A DNA stretch of 64,000 bases, from contig OX387204.1 in assembly GCA_947561715.1 (NCBI GenBank), positions 377,001 to 441,000 on the forward strand. The letters run 5' to 3'. A model generated the notes under the pieces. It had not been told where the DNA came from and did not search any database. It saw only the letters and a list, made by a program, of their open reading frames with translations. Shown here in pieces: positions 49,801 through 61,208 of the stretch. Each line of letters opens with the position of its first letter. The stretch's first letter is position 1. A program made the position numbers and the translations under genes. The stretch comes from Ascidia mentula. Taxonomy: Eukaryota; Chordata; Ascidiacea; Phlebobranchia; Ascidiidae.

Positions 49801-52800
49801 ATTGCCAAAAATTGCTTGTCCGAACTAATTAATTTTGTGATTATTTGAAAAGTCAGGGTGTGAATACGTTTAGCACACCCCCGCATTTCTTCGTTAGTGG
49901 GGAATTTCATGCATTGGCGAAAGGTTACAATATCACGTGTCACCCGAAATTAAATATCTCGATGTCGTAATGTACTTTTAATTTTTGTGTACCTTAGATT
50001 TTGAAGCTGGTTTGTCGTTGATTCGCAACCGTTTCATAAAACCCGCAATTATTCTATTCCGTTTTACTTCCTGCCTTGCAGAAAATCAAATGCAGTCAGC
50101 TCGGTATTATATTTTGTACTTTGCAGTTGGTTTAACGTGTGTAGTCGAATACGCATACTTTCTATTTTGTTATTGTGGCATTAATTTCATACAGTACAAC
50201 ATATAGAACTTCAAATTTGCTGCAATGTCGTCGAGCTCGTTGTGTCCACCAGACGGTGCTGTTGAGTCAAATTTTACCAGATCGGTTGCATGGTGAAAAA
50301 TTGTGTCCGTTTAGATCTGTTGTGTTCTTCGAGCAATCGCTAGATTCGTAGGAAAATCTCTTGTGGCACCACTACAATATTGCTCCACTGAAGTTGTCAC
50401 AACTTAGTGAATGACGTAATCGAAAAGTTGGCAGGGTGCGGTTGTAAGCGGTGGGCGTAACTGACAAAGTGCCAACGTCAGAAGACATTGTATCGCAACT
50501 CGGAATGACGTTTGACCTTGCACCTCTACATCAATCGCTCAGTGGACGATTGTTGGCCTCTTGAAGGTGGAGGGTTCTTGATGGCCTTGGCGCGGCAATC
50601 AGCCACACAGACACTCGCTAATCTCCATAATAAAGACTGCTCGGCGCTTCAATATTAACACGTTTAATTGATCGGCTTGTGACAACTGACCGCCCTCGGT
50701 CCCACTCACAATTATCGAACGCTGCACCTTTATCGCTGCACGTGTAAGGCCAAACGCGCGCGATTTCGCTGCTTGATACCAATTGTCGCCACTCCTGTTG
50801 TTGGAAGGTGTCGAACGTGTAATCGAACGTCCGGACTTTTCTTAAAACCGCGATTTCGTAGAAATTTGTCGCTCAAAAGAATCCAACTTGCCACAATTAT
50901 GTTTCACTTGAGAAAAATAGCACACACCGGTTTAATAATGCCAAACGAAAACACCCCGCAATTTACTTTGTCAGAATTAGTTTTGCTCAATGATTATTAC
51001 ACATACTGGTTACGACCATGTCTGTGTCATCAAAATATTTTCCACAGTTTCAGTTGAGTTGTGAGATGCTGAGATTCCCGTTAAACATAAAGACTTGGCA
51101 TAAAATTTAAGGAACAACAACAAACATATTTCTTATGTCTTTGGTTCTCCGTTAGCTTAAGATTTTAGAATTTGTTGGAATTTTTCCTGTGGGCTATTTT
51201 TTCCTCTCTTCAAATTTCTCCTTTGGATTTCGTGGGTGGTTTTTGCGTCGGACATAACTTTACAAGCTTAATTGCCTTCAATTAGGATCCACAAAGGAGG
51301 GATTTTTGCATATAAAATTGTCCACGAAACTTAATAGTATCAAGAATTTAATGGGATGCAGCAATTTCTCCCAAAAAAATCAACTGAGATTAAGAAAATT
51401 TTTGTTTTAATTTGTTGGGTAGAAACCTCGAACTGATAATTAAAGTTTCTTCATTCTTGGTTACGTGTTTAAATTCAACTAGGAACGAGAATGGATCGAT
51501 TTGATGAATGCACGTCATACAATCTGTGGTTGGGCGGCCACTCACAATATCTGTAAGGTTACTGGTATCTTTTTGACAGCAACAAAACGCGCACAATAAT
51601 CGGGAATATGACAATCAAGCGCATTGTGACATCATATACACGACAAACGCCCCCAAACCTGCAGGAACCAATTGTGGAATGACGCACACAACGGCTTGTC
51701 CATCGCCCAATGACGTCACAAAGTGTGCTTCGAACGAATCGATTTTGTATCACAATGGAATCGACGCGGTAGACGTTCCTTGTAGCAGGTGCACCGAACA
51801 CATGCAGGAGATCAACACCAAATTTGCTTGAATTTAACGAATGTCCACGTGTTTCGTTGGAAAGTAGGCGCCATTTCTACATCTGACTTGGACGGCGAGG
51901 CTTTCATATTTTACCACAACATTATTTTAAAATTAATTGTTAGGTTCCCAGCCAAGCTGACCTAAATCTAAGTTTTCCTGTTTTGTCATGTGACTTCTGC
52001 GTTAAATATTTAAAATATTTTGTTTTTTACGCTTCGATGACCAAACGAATTCCATTCCACAAAAACAAAGTTTTAAAATACGTAATTAAATTTTTGCATT
52101 TTTTAAATATCCAGAGTTGTTGTAAAACCCCCTGAAATGAGTTTACATTAAGAGTCACTCTGGGGGAATCATTCCTCCCAATCTCAGTCGATCCGACCTT
52201 GCTTTTAGTAAAATCACATTGGAAGTATTCCTGTTGTTTCAGTATTGAATGTTTTTGTATCTTCTCCTGTGTCTACCACCCGCGGTACACGGATGTGAAA
52301 CAAAATAGCGGTTTCTCCACGCTCATTTACAAGATTTCTTGACACTATACAGCCCACTGTGACGTAATGAAGGCACGGCGGTGGTGTCGCCACGCGAAGT
52401 TCAGAAGTGGAAAGGTTCAAAGTGAAAGTTCAAACAAATTCATTGTTGCGAAGATGCGACTTCTAAAATATTTCAAACACTAAAGTTTTTGAACGCACGT
52501 GGTGTCGTCGACTGCATACATGGGTGGGATATTATTTCATCCATCCAGAGGGTTTGCCGCAATTGCCGACATCTTGCTGCAAACTCTACTTGTGACCGCA
52601 AGTTGCCTCGACGTGACCTCAAATAACCCACACACGACCACCTTCGGCAGCCCATCGACTTTAGATCTAACGCAGAGTTTATTTACGTGCGTGGAAGAGG
52701 TCACGATCGATTGGTTCAACAATTACTTGCGGCTGCTGTGGATGGAGAGCTTGTCACTTCGAACACAAGATCAGGATCTTTCTAATCTTAGCGAGCTTCG

Positions 52801-55800
52801 TGCGTGTTTGTATATTGTTCTCAATTCTTCCGGTCCAGTGCACGACTTTATGCAAGCGCAGCAATCAACACACTTAGTGTTTTAATGACAAACCCATGTT
52901 TCAACACAAAGTTGCTGCACCAAACCTGCTTACTTTCACGAAGCAATTATGAATGTATTTTATATACTTGCTGAATTGTGTACAAAGGCAAACAATTCAA
53001 CAAGTGTATTGGAAAGTATGTTTGATCGAAATCCTTTGGAAAATACATCCAGAAGACCCCCTCAAGGTTTGAGGTAAATATTTCTGGGAAAATCGTGAGG
53101 TTGAATTTCGTTGGCGCACGATTGTCTTTTGGCGAAAAAGTTGGTTTGTCTCGTTAACAAAAGTTCCAGGAAAAATCGATACATTTCGTGGATTGCCGAG
53201 GATCGAGTAATTATGTTTATGTGGATTCGCAACGCGACTAGACGCGCATTCTCTTGCACGTTATGAGAAAATTACCAACACAACTTAACATTCAACATTA
53301 TGTGAACCAACAACTTAAAATCGGCAAAATATTCAGCTTAATTTGGTGAAGTTCTCGAAGCAGGGGGTGTTTCTGCAATCCATGCCGCCACGTACATGTG
53401 GTAGTTTGATACTCCGTGGCTTGCCTCCTTAGTTTTCCAAACAATGGATTAGAATTGACGACATCACGATTCTGTTATCTTATTGCTTTATCTGCTAATA
53501 ATAATTGAACAATCGCCGCCCGCTGAGGAGAAGCTTGCCGAAAATAAACAGAACGCGTCATTAGATCTGATATTCCTTATCCCCACGTATAATGTACGTG
53601 CTGTTGGGCGTGTGAATATATTCAGCTTGTAGTTTGGCAAATTGCCTTGTGTTCTGTGTGGTCAACACCAGCTACACGAATGAGAACAGAAAGGTGAAAA
53701 CAGTGTGCAGTGCATGTAGCTCCATTATCATATTTTGCTTGTTAAATTCAATTTAATATCATGCCTAAAAACTACCAACGCCAAATCAAGAGTTATATTT
53801 ACTACAAACATGTACACAATTTCCAATGAACATGAGTTGTTTTGTTGGTAACAACGTTCGTGTGTCAGATGATAATGTGCGATAAATCATTCCACGCTTC
53901 ATTGATCACGATGATGTCATCGACATGTTGTTCGATGTCGAGTCACCGGTGAATTATTCAAAGTTCCCAAAACTAACGACGAACTGTTCGCGATTCTTAT
54001 CAGCTTATCGATATTCTGGAATTTTCTCATCCGGAAAGATAACAATCAAAAGTGTCTAGTCATGGTTTCGTTTGCTTCTGTTGCAACCTCAGATGCTGAC
54101 TCACCATCTGGTGCTTTCCTATCGAGTGTTTGTGGTGAGAAGTGGGTATCGTAATCTCAAAATCGCGATAATCACGAGATTTAAATTAACTCTCAAAATA
54201 AAACAGTGCAGGTGGCGATTCTCGAATATCGTCGATGTTGAGAATCTCACCCATCGGGTCGTTGTAAACGCCAGTAATTACAGGGATTATGGCTTCTTTT
54301 TCCTATTTGAAGGTTTTAGTGATCTTACAACAACCATTTTCATTCAACTCAAAATACAATAGAAATGGATGATTTCATATAAGCTGCATTTCTAGTTCAA
54401 TATTGTTGCCACCAACCGCAACAATCTCTTAAACGTGAATGTTGATTCATTTCCAACAATACTGTCGAATTGCCGCCCTCCGCCTGGGGCGCTCCATAAG
54501 GGTACGAAAAGGGCTCCACCCTCCTTGAATATGTTGTCACATAAAAACACACTGCAGCGACAGGTTTTCATTACAAGCGTGCTTTGTCTGGCGCATACAT
54601 GGCTATCACCTCAGCAGACCAAAACCTTGAAGTCTGAGTGTTGGATCCACTTGGAAATAATTTCTTGACCCTCGCAACCGGCCTCTCACCTGCTAAGCTC
54701 ACAACAACACTAGGGATACGTCATCATACCTTCCCCATGAAACAAAGAATCGTGTTATCAACTTTCTGTGCATGACACGAACTGAAGGCTCTAATTTCAA
54801 GTTCAGACCACGGTGGAGACAATTACGAGTCGCGATCGATGACGCGACACTTTTTAAATGTCAGAATGTATTCGGATTTTTTAACTTGAAGTTTTTGTGA
54901 CTTTACCGATCCGGATCTTTCTGGGTCAGAATGAGCTTAATTGCTCCCCGCACCCACCAAAGTTTCATGATTACTTTACTTCAGATCCAGACGATAGTCA
55001 CGTATTTCTGTCATCCTGGGTGGGTCTGCTCTCTTCGCGGCGTTCACGATTCAAAATGTCATCAAGGACTTCTTTAATTCGACACTAAAGTTTCAACTGT
55101 GATTACCGACTCTTTTAAATTAGTTTGTAAATCATCGAAACACACACATGAACTTTTTAGAACAGTCAGTACTTGAAACGTGGAGGGCACGGCCACCCAC
55201 AGCAGCGGCTTCAACCTCGTTTTCAACTCCCATCGTGACATGTTGTTTAACCTACTCACGTTCTTTCGCGTGACGTAAGTTTTCAGTTATTTATGGGATT
55301 TCTGATGGATTTCAGTACCTGGTTTCATATCTTGCGCAACAAATGTGTTTCATTACAAAATATAATCTTTTTTTGCTAAAGAAAGGAATTTTTGTTTTCT
55401 AATTTTGTCAAAATAAATTTTCACATTATTCAAGTACCTCCGAGTCACATTGCTGTTTTTGCCCATTGGCTTTATCATATTTCTTCCATTATTTCTTGGT
55501 TCTTACACATTAGTAAAGTGTGCTGTTTGTTTTTATAACAACAAAAATTTGGTCACCGTGAAACTGTAGGTGGTCTTCGTCCCACAGTTGGAATACAAAC
55601 ATCACCAGAATCCATACTGTTATAAACTCTTGGCAAATTTGAGAAGAATTCCATGAAAAAATCTCACGTTTTCAACGCTTGAATCATGTTGTACTCAAAT
55701 CGTATCTTTTTGTCAGATTCTTGTGCGTAAATTGACGTCATATGTCTAGTTCATTACCTAGATCGTGGATGCAAAACTACATTCCGTACCCACTGATATT

Positions 55801-58800
55801 GGGTGGGTCGGAATTTATCTGTGGGACAAGCCTCGGTCGGTAAGTGGTTAATTGCAACTAATTCCGGTCGTGTTTCGACCGTCCATTGTCCTCCACATAA
55901 AACACTTCGGGCTTTCAAACAATATCAGGGTTATTAAGCAAGAATGCAAAAGTTGCAAAACCACTTTTTTACGTCGATTTCTCGGTAAAATCGTGCAATA
56001 GTTAAATTAAAGTAATTTGCAAACTAGAGGAAAGGTTCTCGAATGCCGGTGCCAGGTATAATTTGCAAATACAAATAGTTTCCTCAATGAAAAGGCAAAC
56101 CATTGTCTGATCACTTAGAGCATTTGTAAACTTTTACATTTAAGTTTGTAATTCAATGGACTTTATTGCTTCGAAATAAAGTAATTACGGTGGTTCTGGT
56201 TGCTATGCAGGAGACTTTTTAGTTCTCTTCACCCGCAAAAACCATGAAAATAATTCGTTCAAAATTACTTTCTTTTTATTATACGGAATAAACTAAACTA
56301 TAATAAAAAGTATGAGACGTTCATGACGAAAAGGGCAAACGTCTGTAATATTTAATTTCGTAAAATGGTTAACAGGACGTTAGTAGAGCTGCTGGTGCAA
56401 ATGATTACATAAATTGAAAATGCAAACGCAAACAAAAGCGTCACAGAAACGAGTTGATTGAAACATACTTGGTGTTAACTCGAAACTGCGTCTGCTTCTG
56501 ACGTCTGGAGCGAACCCGCATTTGCGTTGGAGGTTTGCGCTCAGCACTTAGCAATGCTTCTCGGTGCGGTTTCTACGTTCGTTACTTGCTACTAAAATGC
56601 CGGAAATTTTCCCACTTGTTTATAGAGAAACAACATCATTACAAGATCAAGGTTGGATTGCAACAGAGATGTTGTTTGCTATCGTGACGTCACTGAGCTG
56701 AGAACTGTTTGAATAAATTACGCATAGAAATCAAATTGCATGTGGCAGTAATTTGCTTTGTGAAACCGAAACGCCGAAAACACTTACGGTTTTTGGTAAT
56801 GAGTAATTACCATCGATTCTCTGTGCCTCCAGTCATCGGGCCATGCAGGTTTCCATTTGACCGCCAAGTAAATTTCTCCCAACTATGAAGCTCACGTTTA
56901 CCAAACTTTTTACACATGCAACAATCACGTAGACCTTGTAATTGATGGCGAACGTGTCTGGTATAAACATGGCATCATGTGCAAAGGTTTTTTATCACCA
57001 ACTATAGCAGCATTGAAACATACTCAAAACTATTGGAGCTTTTGTTTGCCTCCCTATTTCCTTCTCGTTGTTATTCATGTTTCGTTTCCATCACTCCTAC
57101 GACACAAGACCAACCGCGCAGTGTGAGCTACGATCAAATTCAAAAGTTCGTTTTAAAATCGAGGCTTTCCCCGCGAATTGAGTGGAAATCGAATCTTGCG
57201 ACTACCAGCATTGTCGAAACGACGAAACATTTGTTAGAACCTCTGTCTCGGTGCAAATTCCTGGTACATGTGCAGGTTCGCTATGCAAGTTGTCCACGTT
57301 CATTCACCCTTCGCTAAACACAATGAAAGTTTGTTGTAAAAACATGGAAGTCAAACACAGAAATCGTACTTTTTGCCAAATCTCGCTATGATTTTTGTGT
57401 TTGGTTTGTTGGGAACGGTCGCCATCATCTTACTTTTTAATTTAAACCAAGCTCGTTTTGCCGCCGTAATGAGCAGGGGAATTTCGTGTGAGATTGAGCT
57501 TGCGTTGATTCTGTGTGGAAGTAATTCACTTGCGGTAATCTGGAACTTCCTGACGAGATTACGTCCCTTGAAGGCTTGGAAGGGTTTTCAAGTAGCTACG
57601 TGCGTGTATTCAGCGACCACTTGTTGCTTAAGCGAAAGTTCCAATGACTCTTGTCGTCTTCTCAGCGAGAAAACTCAACAATAACAACCGCAGAACGTCA
57701 TCGTTGCGAAGAGTTGCATCATCCTCCCCACCAAACCATATCCGGTTGCGCGATAATGCCAACTCGCAGCCCGATTCGTGTGCTTGCAGCGCCGCGATTG
57801 TGACGTGAAAGCGTCGATGCCCCGCTGACAGGCCGCGAGCAATTTGCGTCATCGTTCCTTGTGACTCACACTTTTTCCGAACCACCCGCGTGTTGAGGGG
57901 GAGGGGCTCCACGTGAACCTGCTTCGTTTGGTGATAAGGCGGAATGATGGATGAGGGAAATGTTTGTTTACGTCCCACCCCCCCCCCCCCCCACACTTTA
58001 GAACACGCCCCCCACTATCAGACCCTTTCCCCCTCTACCAGACCCTTGCTCTTGTAAACAACCCATCAATCAAGAGCTTTAACGCAACAAACGACCCCAT
58101 TGTGTCGAAACAATGCTTTTATCTCTTCAGCCTTGAGCCATATTCTTACCAAGGGTTCTTCACATCAGCTTTAAATTGCCAGATCTTTTGTCTCGACCAG
58201 ATTTCCGCAGGTTGTTTCCGAGCAATTAGACGAACGAGTGCAGTTGATAGATATGCTGTGGCCAGGTTCTTGGCACAGCTCTGTGCCGAGAAATAAGATA
58301 CGCTTATCTTCCACTACCCGTACCACAATGCGGCCGCGCTAATCATACGGCACATGCGGGTTTTGACGATTTACCGTGTTTTGCACCGCGCAACAATTGC
58401 TGACTGTTCATGTCAAGGTCAAGTAATTATCGCTGATACAACAGTGTGCAGACCGCATAATAACAACCTGTGGCAGCCGAAGTAAAATTGTATTGTTTCG
58501 TATCCTGTCATTGGGTTTCAACCACCAAGGTTAAAAACAACCCCAGATATTGAAGGTAATAGTTACGTAGTCAGCACTTTGCTGTTTAATCTCCCGTCGT
58601 ACGCCGGAATGTTTAAAATGCAATTTCGATGCTGATGGCCATACTTGGGTCAAACCACTTACCCATGCTCGTTGCAATTTATGTGTACAGTGTAAGAAGG
58701 GGGGTTGTCACCTATTCTCGTTCAGTGAAAGGACATGAAAGGACATCATCGTTCTCCGCATCACCCATCAAAACATTAGTTCTGTTTAGTACATCCGTTA

Positions 58801-58911
58801 TTTGATTACATTTTGAGAACAAACCGACAGTCATTCAACTTGAATGAGGGAAATGATCTGTCGCATTTTTAAGATTCAACATAGTTTCAGGATGTTGGGT
58901 AGCAAGCTCCG
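46861..58911. other. 12-kb gene-poor region
   Basis: I could not support any gene here. Scattered open frames (for example 52499-52885 and 57373-57684 on plus, and 57628-57996 on minus) lack recognisable domains or coherent splice sites. A poly-C run lies at about 57978-57991. Two closely spaced dyads lie at 58272-58307. In a genome where genes elsewhere in the window are closely packed, such a length could hold distal regulatory DNA or a gene whose exons I did not recognise. Confidence 0.5.
58272..58307. promoter_or_regulatory. Two adjacent dyad-symmetric motifs
   Basis: GGCACAG-CT-CTGTGCC (58272-58287) is a perfect 7-bp inverted repeat. Five bases later ATAAG-ATACG-CTTAT (58293-58307), followed by CTT, forms a second one containing TTATCT, a GATA-factor-type site. 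The arrangement resembles a compact binding-site cluster, but no gene or function can be assigned. Confidence 0.3.
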
Positions 58912-59370
58912 TTGAAACTCGGCAATAAACATGATTTATCCGATTTTCTTCGAACTCCCGTCAAAACGTTTCCTCGATGGCTCGGGAGAAAGTTTGGTCA
59001 ACAAGCAGATGAGGATGTGATTGTGACACGTGGTTTCCACATCCAGCGACCATGTTCCTTCCCAACGTGGTTAGAAGGGATCAGATTACCTCAAACCACT
59101 CCACACAACAACAAACCTTACTACGAGGTGTACATCGGGCGACATCAGATGTGGCGAAAGAGTTACGTTTGCTTCCAGGAATTTTCCGCCATTGTTAACG
59201 CCCCTGTGGACACACAAAATCGCGCGCGCCACGCCATTGATAGATTAGCGTTGGCGGGCAGTAACCCCTTTATGTTTGGTCTGTCTCTGCTTCCTGATTG
59301 GTTGCGAGGATTTTGCTTGTGTTTGTTCGACCCCCCCTCACATTTTAATCAAACTTCTCTTCCCACGTGA
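58912..59370 (+). CDS. Open frame of about 150 codons, unassigned
   Basis: An uninterrupted frame encodes a protein-like stretch with segments such as DLSDFLRTPVKTFPRWLGRK, PCSFPTWLEGIRLPQ and NKPYYEVYIGRHQMWRKS. It has no ATG near its beginning and a stop lies just upstream, so it would have to be an internal exon, but I find no strong acceptor or donor in the right phase. No family recognised. It may be a decayed gene fragment or a chance frame. Confidence 0.25.
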   Translation: MKLGNKHDLSDFLRTPVKTFPRWLGRKFGQQADEDVIVTRGFHIQRPCSFPTWLEGIRLPQTTPHNNKPYYEVYIGRHQMWRKSYVCFQEFSAIVNAPVDTQNRARHAIDRLALAGSNPFMFGLSLLPDWLRGFCLCLFDPPSHFNQTSLPT

Positions 59371-60600
59371 CACCGATAACACGCCACTGTTGGTTCCAAG
59401 ATTTCCAGTCAATCGTAGTAAAGCCACGCCTCTTTCACTCCCAACTCACTCGACCAATCGGAACCCGACAGGCCAACGGCAGGCGAAGGCTGAAGCGCGT
59501 GATGTAACTGTGACGTCAAGCAGGAGAGTATATATTGATGCGTTCGGCCGGGGTTGGTCAGAGCGCCTTGTTGCAACTTGAAGCGGGTGTGGAAAAGGAG
59601 GTCAAGTTTTCAGTTGGCGCAAAATGTCAATGCGAAGTTTGGACTCCGTTGTTTTTCGAACGAAGGAAGCCAGAATATTGTCGGGTCGTGTGCAGTCTCT
59701 GTCGTGTTTCAAAGTACCTTAAATGTTTGCTTTAGTAGATGTTGCAAGATCTTCACGGGGCGTTTGTTTGAAAGCGCAACAACCAAATTAATTAAATTTT
59801 TAATGCGGTACAAAAATAGCCTACCGGGTCGTCGTAAAGTTTAAAACGTCTCAAACTTCAAACACGAGACGGAGGTGAAGGGCGCCAAAATTAACATCAA
59901 TCTCGAAATACCAGGGGAAGTTGAAATCTTTGATCCCTGCTCATGGACGACGCTCATGTCGCGATGTGTGGAAGTTCAATTACGGAAATAATCCTTCAAC
60001 ATTTTGACGACCTTGCGTGCGTCGGCATTGCGAGGTTGTAGCAATGTTTAATCGCGCTCTAATCGCGCTTGGACGTCCTTAAACATCGGCGTTAATTGAA
60101 CCCCAATCCTGTGATTGCCTGCTATTTATATCCGTATAAATCTCGAATTATAATCGCGGCTTAAATCGCGTTGCGACGTTGACAACTTTTGCCCTCGGGG
60201 TCGCCTGGATCGACGGAAGCCCGACTCGATTATCGCGATACAACCGTTCAGTGGAGAAGAACTCGGCCACAAAATACTGGTAGTTTGTTGAGCACGCGAC
60301 CGGAGAAAAAATGCCCAGAATCGAGTTTAAAAGCCAAGTTCGACGCCGGGAGAACTCAGAAGCCCGTGTCGTGCCCGGGGTCGAACATCGAGGCTCTTAT
60401 CTCGAAAGTTCTGGTCTGAACTTTTCGGCATAAAATGTTTTTATATCGGATTTGTGTTTTTATTCGAGTAAACGCGAGAATAGTTTGTTGAGGCTTTGGA
60501 ATTATTTAGGATTTTTAATTAAACATATTTTGTATTATTTTTACTTAGCGTTGATACTGATTGTTTAAAATACAAACAACCTGAAAAATATCCTTAAAGA
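59371..60600. other. Upstream region of the insulin-like gene
   Basis: No gene is supported. An open stretch at 59866-59993 encodes KGAKININLEIPGEVEIF and CVEVQLRK before a stop and looks protein-like, but it has no clear partners. Between 60048 and 60240 the hexamer ATCGCG occurs five times. Confidence 0.45.
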
Positions 60601-61208
60601 ATGTCGGCCAAATGTTTTCTGCAACATCTGATTCTCAGCATCGTTGTTTTGTTCCTCGTCGTTTCACAACTTGAAGGGAAATCTCTAAATTCTAACATTG
60701 CTGTGAGGAAACGGGGCACTGGAAAGTGCGGAAGGGAGGCTGTTAATTTCCTTCGTTGGTTCTGCGAAGATCCAAGCTTCAATTTCCCGTTTAAATACCA
60801 CAGAACTCACTGTAAGTGTTTCACCTGAAATTTGCAGTCTCAGTGTTACAACTTGCCTTTTTTTAAAATCAGTATTTTTTGTTTTAGAAAAAATATATAA
60901 ATCCCTTTTTGCAAAATCATTTTTAGTGTTTTTAACTTCCACAAAACCTGTATTGTTTTGTTTTTATTTAGTCAGGAATTTTATCGAGTATTTTTTTTGC
61001 AGTGATTCTCAAAACCCACTTCAAACCGAACAAGATACTTTATCCGTTCCAACACCAGTACGCGCGATGCTGCAAAACCGACTGTAGTCCCAAGGATTTC
61101 AAGTGGATGTGTGCGGTACACAGGGAAAGCAGGGAATGTAAGGGAAAAAGTCACTCGAGAAAAGCCGAATGTGAGATCAATGTGTTCATTAACAATCCGC
61201 TGCCATAG
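60601..61208 (+). CDS. Insulin/relaxin-superfamily prohormone
   Basis: Secreted peptide hormone precursor of 138 residues from exons 60601-60811 and 61003-61208. A signal peptide covers about residues 1-26. The B domain has C43-x11-C55 (KCGREAVNFLRWFC), and the A domain has CC-x3-C-x8-C (C93, C94, C98, C107; ARCCKTDCSPKDFKWMC), the superfamily signature. The single intron is phase 1 and lies in the C domain, the conserved superfamily position. A dibasic KR (37-38) precedes the B domain. The C domain has no clear dibasic pair, and after the A domain comes a 31-residue basic extension with two more cysteines (C116, C127), so the product may remain one chain, as in IGF. An AATAAA lies at 61695. 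Ciona is known to have three insulin-like genes; which one this is I cannot say. Confidence 0.9.

Noticed and set aside
52499-52885. 128-codon plus-strand frame
   Set aside because: No domain, no splice partners and an overlapping open frame on the other strand. It is treated as chance.
57628-57996. 122-codon minus-strand frame
   Set aside because: Its start lies in a poly-C/poly-G tract and no family or exon partner is recognisable.
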